Part shown: piece after piece, positions 5,403 through 7,160 of the stretch
How positions within the stretch are numbered: the stretch's first letter is position 1
Layout: each line of letters starts with the position of its first letter
NCBI RefSeq assembly: GCF_943912665.1
Contig: NZ_CALTVG010000087.1
Coordinates: forward strand, 1 to 7,160
DNA: 7,160 nt
From: an uncultured Corynebacterium sp.
GTDB lineage: Bacteria > Actinomycetota > Actinomycetes > Mycobacteriales > Mycobacteriaceae
Direction of reading: 5' to 3'
The notes under the pieces: model-generated
Told to the model about the DNA's origin: nothing
Database searches by the model: none
What the model saw: only the letters and a program-made list of their open reading frames with translations
Made by a program: the position numbers and the translations under genes

Positions 5403-6392
5403 ATGGCTAAGAAATCTCCGTGCCCGTCCGAGGCTTCTCTTCCTAGTGGGGTCCCGAGCACCCCGATCCGCATCCTCGTGTCGTGGAGCCCCAGCTCCGC
5501 GGGCACTGAGGCGATCGATTTCGCAGCGTGGCTAGCGCGCACCACCGCAGTAAAGATTCGGGTGGTCTCCACCATCTCCCAGCCTTTTACGGTGACCTCC
5601 CTAAGCAAGCTCACCGGCTCCTACAAGAAGTGGTTTAAAAAGGAGCGCGGGAAGTGCGAGGAGGCCGTGCGCGCGGCCCTCGACCACGCCGGCGTGGACA
5701 AGTCCCAGCTGGATAAGAACGTCTCGGTGCTGGTGGCCGGCCCGGACCGCCCCCAACTGCTGGAGGAGATGGCGCAGGACTTTAAGGCAGACGTCATCTT
5801 GTTGGGCGCCAACCAATCCGCACCGAAGGGCCGCTTCTTCTCCGGTTCCACGGCGGATGCCCTGCTGCACTATTCGCCGCTCCCGCTGGGGCTGAGCCCC
5901 CGCGGCATCAAGCTCTCCAAGCACGGCGTCACCCGCATCAACTTCGCGTTTACGGATCGCGGCGTGGACGACGATCCGGCGCTGCTGCGCGCAGCATGCG
6001 TGGCCAACCACGCGGGTCTGCCGCTGCGCATCCTGGCGTTTTCTGCCAAGGGGCTTATCGACGTCCCCCTGGAATACTCCGACACCTTCCCTGCCGACGC
6101 CCCGAATTGGCGCGAGCATTCGCTCTCCCTCTTGGACCGCGCCCACGACATCGTCTCCGAGCACTTCCCGGAGCTCGACGTCACCACGGCCATCGGCAGC
6201 GGCAGCGGCTGGGCCGGCGCGGTGGACTCGCTGAAGTGGAAGAAGGGGGACCTTTTGTGCTTGGGCTCCTCCCCCATGGGCCCCATTGCCCGCGTCTTCA
6301 TCGGCAGCACCGCCACGGAGCTGCTGCCGCACGTGCGGGTTCCCGTGCTGGTCAGCCCCACCAGCACGCCTGATACAGCCGCCGCAGACTAA
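5403..6392 (+). CDS. uspA: Tandem-domain universal stress protein (UspA family)
   Basis: A cytoplasmic 329-residue protein with two Usp domains, about residues 22-167 and 176-319, after a Ser/Pro-rich N-terminus. Usp proteins bind ATP or related nucleotides and help survival under stress; the precise target is unknown. Domain 1 starts with strand IRILVSWSP (22-30) and has [16 protein letters not shown] (135-150); domain 2 has INFAFTDRG (179-187) and [16 protein letters not shown] (288-303). The glycine spacing only loosely follows the family's G-2x-G-9x-G(S/T) ATP motif, and the Asp usually found at the end of strand 1 is replaced by Trp/Ser in domain 1, so nucleotide binding may be weak or limited to domain 2. 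The start is fixed because TGA stands in frame directly before the ATG; AGG lies only 3 nt upstream, a poor ribosome site. It follows the MarR gene by 96 nt on the same strand and is probably partly co-transcribed with it. Confidence 0.93.
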   Translation: MAKKSPCPSEASLPSGVPSTPIRILVSWSPSSAGTEAIDFAAWLARTTAVKIRVVSTISQPFTVTSLSKLTGSYKKWFKKERGKCEEAVRAALDHAGVDKSQLDKNVSVLVAGPDRPQLLEEMAQDFKADVILLGANQSAPKGRFFSGSTADALLHYSPLPLGLSPRGIKLSKHGVTRINFAFTDRGVDDDPALLRAACVANHAGLPLRILAFSAKGLIDVPLEYSDTFPADAPNWREHSLSLLDRAHDIVSEHFPELDVTTAIGSGSGWAGAVDSLKWKKGDLLCLGSSPMGPIARVFIGSTATELLPHVRVPVLVSPTSTPDTAAAD

Positions 6393-6396
6393 GCGT

Positions 6397-6402
6397 TAGA
6401 CT
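6397..6402 (+). promoter_or_regulatory. -10 hexamer TAGACT, possible leaderless start for the membrane protein gene
   Basis: TAGACT (TANNNT pattern) begins 5 nt after the Usp stop codon and ends exactly 7 nt before the ATG at 6410. No Shine-Dalgarno sequence is present in the 17-nt gap. This is the same arrangement as at the DUF5318 and MarR genes, so the membrane protein may have its own leaderless transcript as well as read-through from the Usp gene. Confidence 0.45.
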
Positions 6403-6409
6403 GCACAGC

Positions 6410-6898
6410 ATGGCAGCAGAGCACCCCGAGAACGACCTCACCTCAGACGAAGTCAGCGACGCGGACTACACCAACCTGCGCCGCCCGGAGCCGCAGACGT
6501 TTGACGAGCTTGCCGACGCCCCCGATCCCCTCGACGTCGCCGCCGCGAACCGCCGCTCCACCCGCCAAGCGCTGTGGTTCATGGTGGGCATCATCGTGGC
6601 CTCCGCCGTCTACGCCCTCATCCTGGTCGGCATTCTGAAACTTACCGGCGGCGGTCAGGAGTGTCACTCGGCGGAGCTGGCATCGTGGCTGTGCACCAAG
6701 CAGCAGCGCACCATCTACGCCACCACCACGGTGGTGCTGCCCTTCCTGGGCATGATCGGCTGCGCCGTCATCATGGTGCGCAAGCTAAAGAGCTACGTGC
6801 GCTGGCGCGGCTGGATGGCCATCTTCTGGGTGATGGTGGGCCACTTCATGCTCTGGTGCATCACCGACATCCAGATCCTGTTAGCCCCCGAGCTCTAG
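6410..6898 (+). CDS. Three-helix membrane protein, unknown function
   Basis: A 162-residue protein I do not recognise beyond its likely conservation in corynebacteria. An acidic, probably flexible N-terminal region (1-48, rich in Asp and Glu) is cytoplasmic by the positive-inside rule. It is followed by NRRSTRQ and three predicted membrane helices at about 54-77, 102-123 and 133-157. The loop between helices 1 and 2 (78-101) should be outside and holds Cys85 and Cys95, which could form a disulfide. The loop between helices 2 and 3 ([10 protein letters not shown], 124-133) is strongly basic and so inside. It lies 17 nt after the Usp stop on the same strand. The start at 6410 is supported by the -10 element 7 nt upstream. 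The stop TAG overlaps the stop of the convergent trhO gene. Confidence 0.85.
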   Translation: MAAEHPENDLTSDEVSDADYTNLRRPEPQTFDELADAPDPLDVAAANRRSTRQALWFMVGIIVASAVYALILVGILKLTGGGQECHSAELASWLCTKQQRTIYATTTVVLPFLGMIGCAVIMVRKLKSYVRWRGWMAIFWVMVGHFMLWCITDIQILLAPEL

Positions 6899-7160
6899 GA
6901 CTCCTGCGCAGCCCGCGCCAGGCTGGCCGCAACCTCCGCGCAGTCCTCACGCCCGCAGTGCTGGGTTTCTACGTGCTGGATGCAGTCATCACAGATGAGC
7001 ACCTGCTGCCGGCAGGTGTCCTCGTTGATGCAGTTGTGGAAGGTGTTCGTCCCCTTTCCGCAGTGCACGCAGTGGCCCAGCTGAATGAAGCCCGGATCCT
7101 CAAGGCCCTGGCCAAACTCGTGGTGCATGCGCTTGTCAAAGACGTACATGGAGCCTTCCC
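6895..7160 (-). CDS. trhO: tRNA uridine(34) hydroxylase TrhO, C-terminal part (rhodanese family, formerly UPF0176)
   Basis: TrhO (YceA) uses a rhodanese domain in the oxygen-dependent step that makes 5-hydroxyuridine at position 34 of some tRNAs. Only the C-terminal 88 or so residues are here. The reading frame stays open to the right edge as [16 protein letters not shown], matching the [19 protein letters not shown] segment I recall from actinobacterial members, so the ATG at 7149 is internal and not the start. The tail has eight cysteines in the order CVHC, C, C, CDDC, C, C with nearby histidines (GHCVHC, TFHNC, TQHC), the zinc-binding module that ends this subgroup. The catalytic rhodanese cysteine lies outside the window. 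The full protein should be about 300 residues. Its stop TAG (6897-6895) overlaps the stop of the convergent membrane protein gene. Confidence 0.92.
   Translation of the reverse strand, partial: EGSMYVFDKRMHHEFGQGLEDPGFIQLGHCVHCGKGTNTFHNCINEDTCRQQVLICDDCIQHVETQHCGREDCAEVAASLARAAQES

Noticed and set aside
5601..6332. A 243-codon minus-strand frame opposite the Usp gene
   Set aside because: Antisense shadow; the Usp domains on the plus strand are unambiguous.
7147..7149. ATG at 7149 as the true start of an 84-residue zinc-finger protein
   Set aside because: The frame continues upstream to the edge as EGS before MYVFDKRM, matching the interior of TrhO, so this is the C-terminal part of a larger protein.
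1..7160. Mobile element, CRISPR array, toxin-antitoxin or defence system
   Set aside because: No transposase, integrase, spaced repeats or defence-type domains were found; gene order matches core chromosomal synteny of Corynebacteriales.

Overview
This window looks like a chromosomal core region of a Corynebacterium species. The DNA is GC-rich with strong G/C preference at third codon positions. The gene order (DUF5318 protein, class A penicillin-binding protein, GT87-type membrane glycosyltransferase, small gene, rpsF) is the order I recall for Rv0049-Rv0053 of Mycobacterium tuberculosis. The MarR gene followed by a universal stress protein gene matches the malR-uspA pair of C. glutamicum. 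I see no transposase, phage gene, CRISPR array, tRNA, rRNA or sign of recent transfer.

Left part (about 1-4701, all minus strand, read right to left). A DUF5318 zinc-ribbon protein is followed after 76 nt by a bifunctional peptidoglycan synthase (PonA1/PBP1b type). Six nucleotides later comes a polytopic GT87-like glycosyltransferase, then a 62-residue two-helix membrane protein whose start codon overlaps the glycosyltransferase stop (ATGA). A 140-nt gap with two stem-loops precedes rpsF (ribosomal protein S6), which runs to the left edge. The tight PBP-GT87-small protein packing looks like one envelope-assembly transcription unit feeding towards the S6 operon.

Middle (4702-4826). A 125-bp divergent intergenic region drives the DUF5318 gene leftwards and a MarR regulator rightwards. 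Both genes have a TACACT -10-like hexamer 7-8 nt before their start codon and no convincing Shine-Dalgarno sequence, so both are probably read from leaderless mRNAs. An AT-rich dyad between them is a candidate operator.

Right part (4827-7160). The MarR regulator (malR-like) is followed by a two-domain universal stress protein, then a 162-residue three-helix membrane protein that again looks leaderless. This gene converges with the 3' end of trhO (tRNA U34 hydroxylase, rhodanese family) from the right edge, and the two stop codons share a single CTAG.

Overall the region joins cell-wall synthesis, an envelope/stress regulator and translation genes. The most useful leads are the structured rpsF leader, the divergent leaderless promoter region with its candidate operator, the inverted repeat in front of the PBP gene, and the poorly characterised partners of the PBP (the GT87 protein, the 62-residue membrane protein and the DUF5318 protein).
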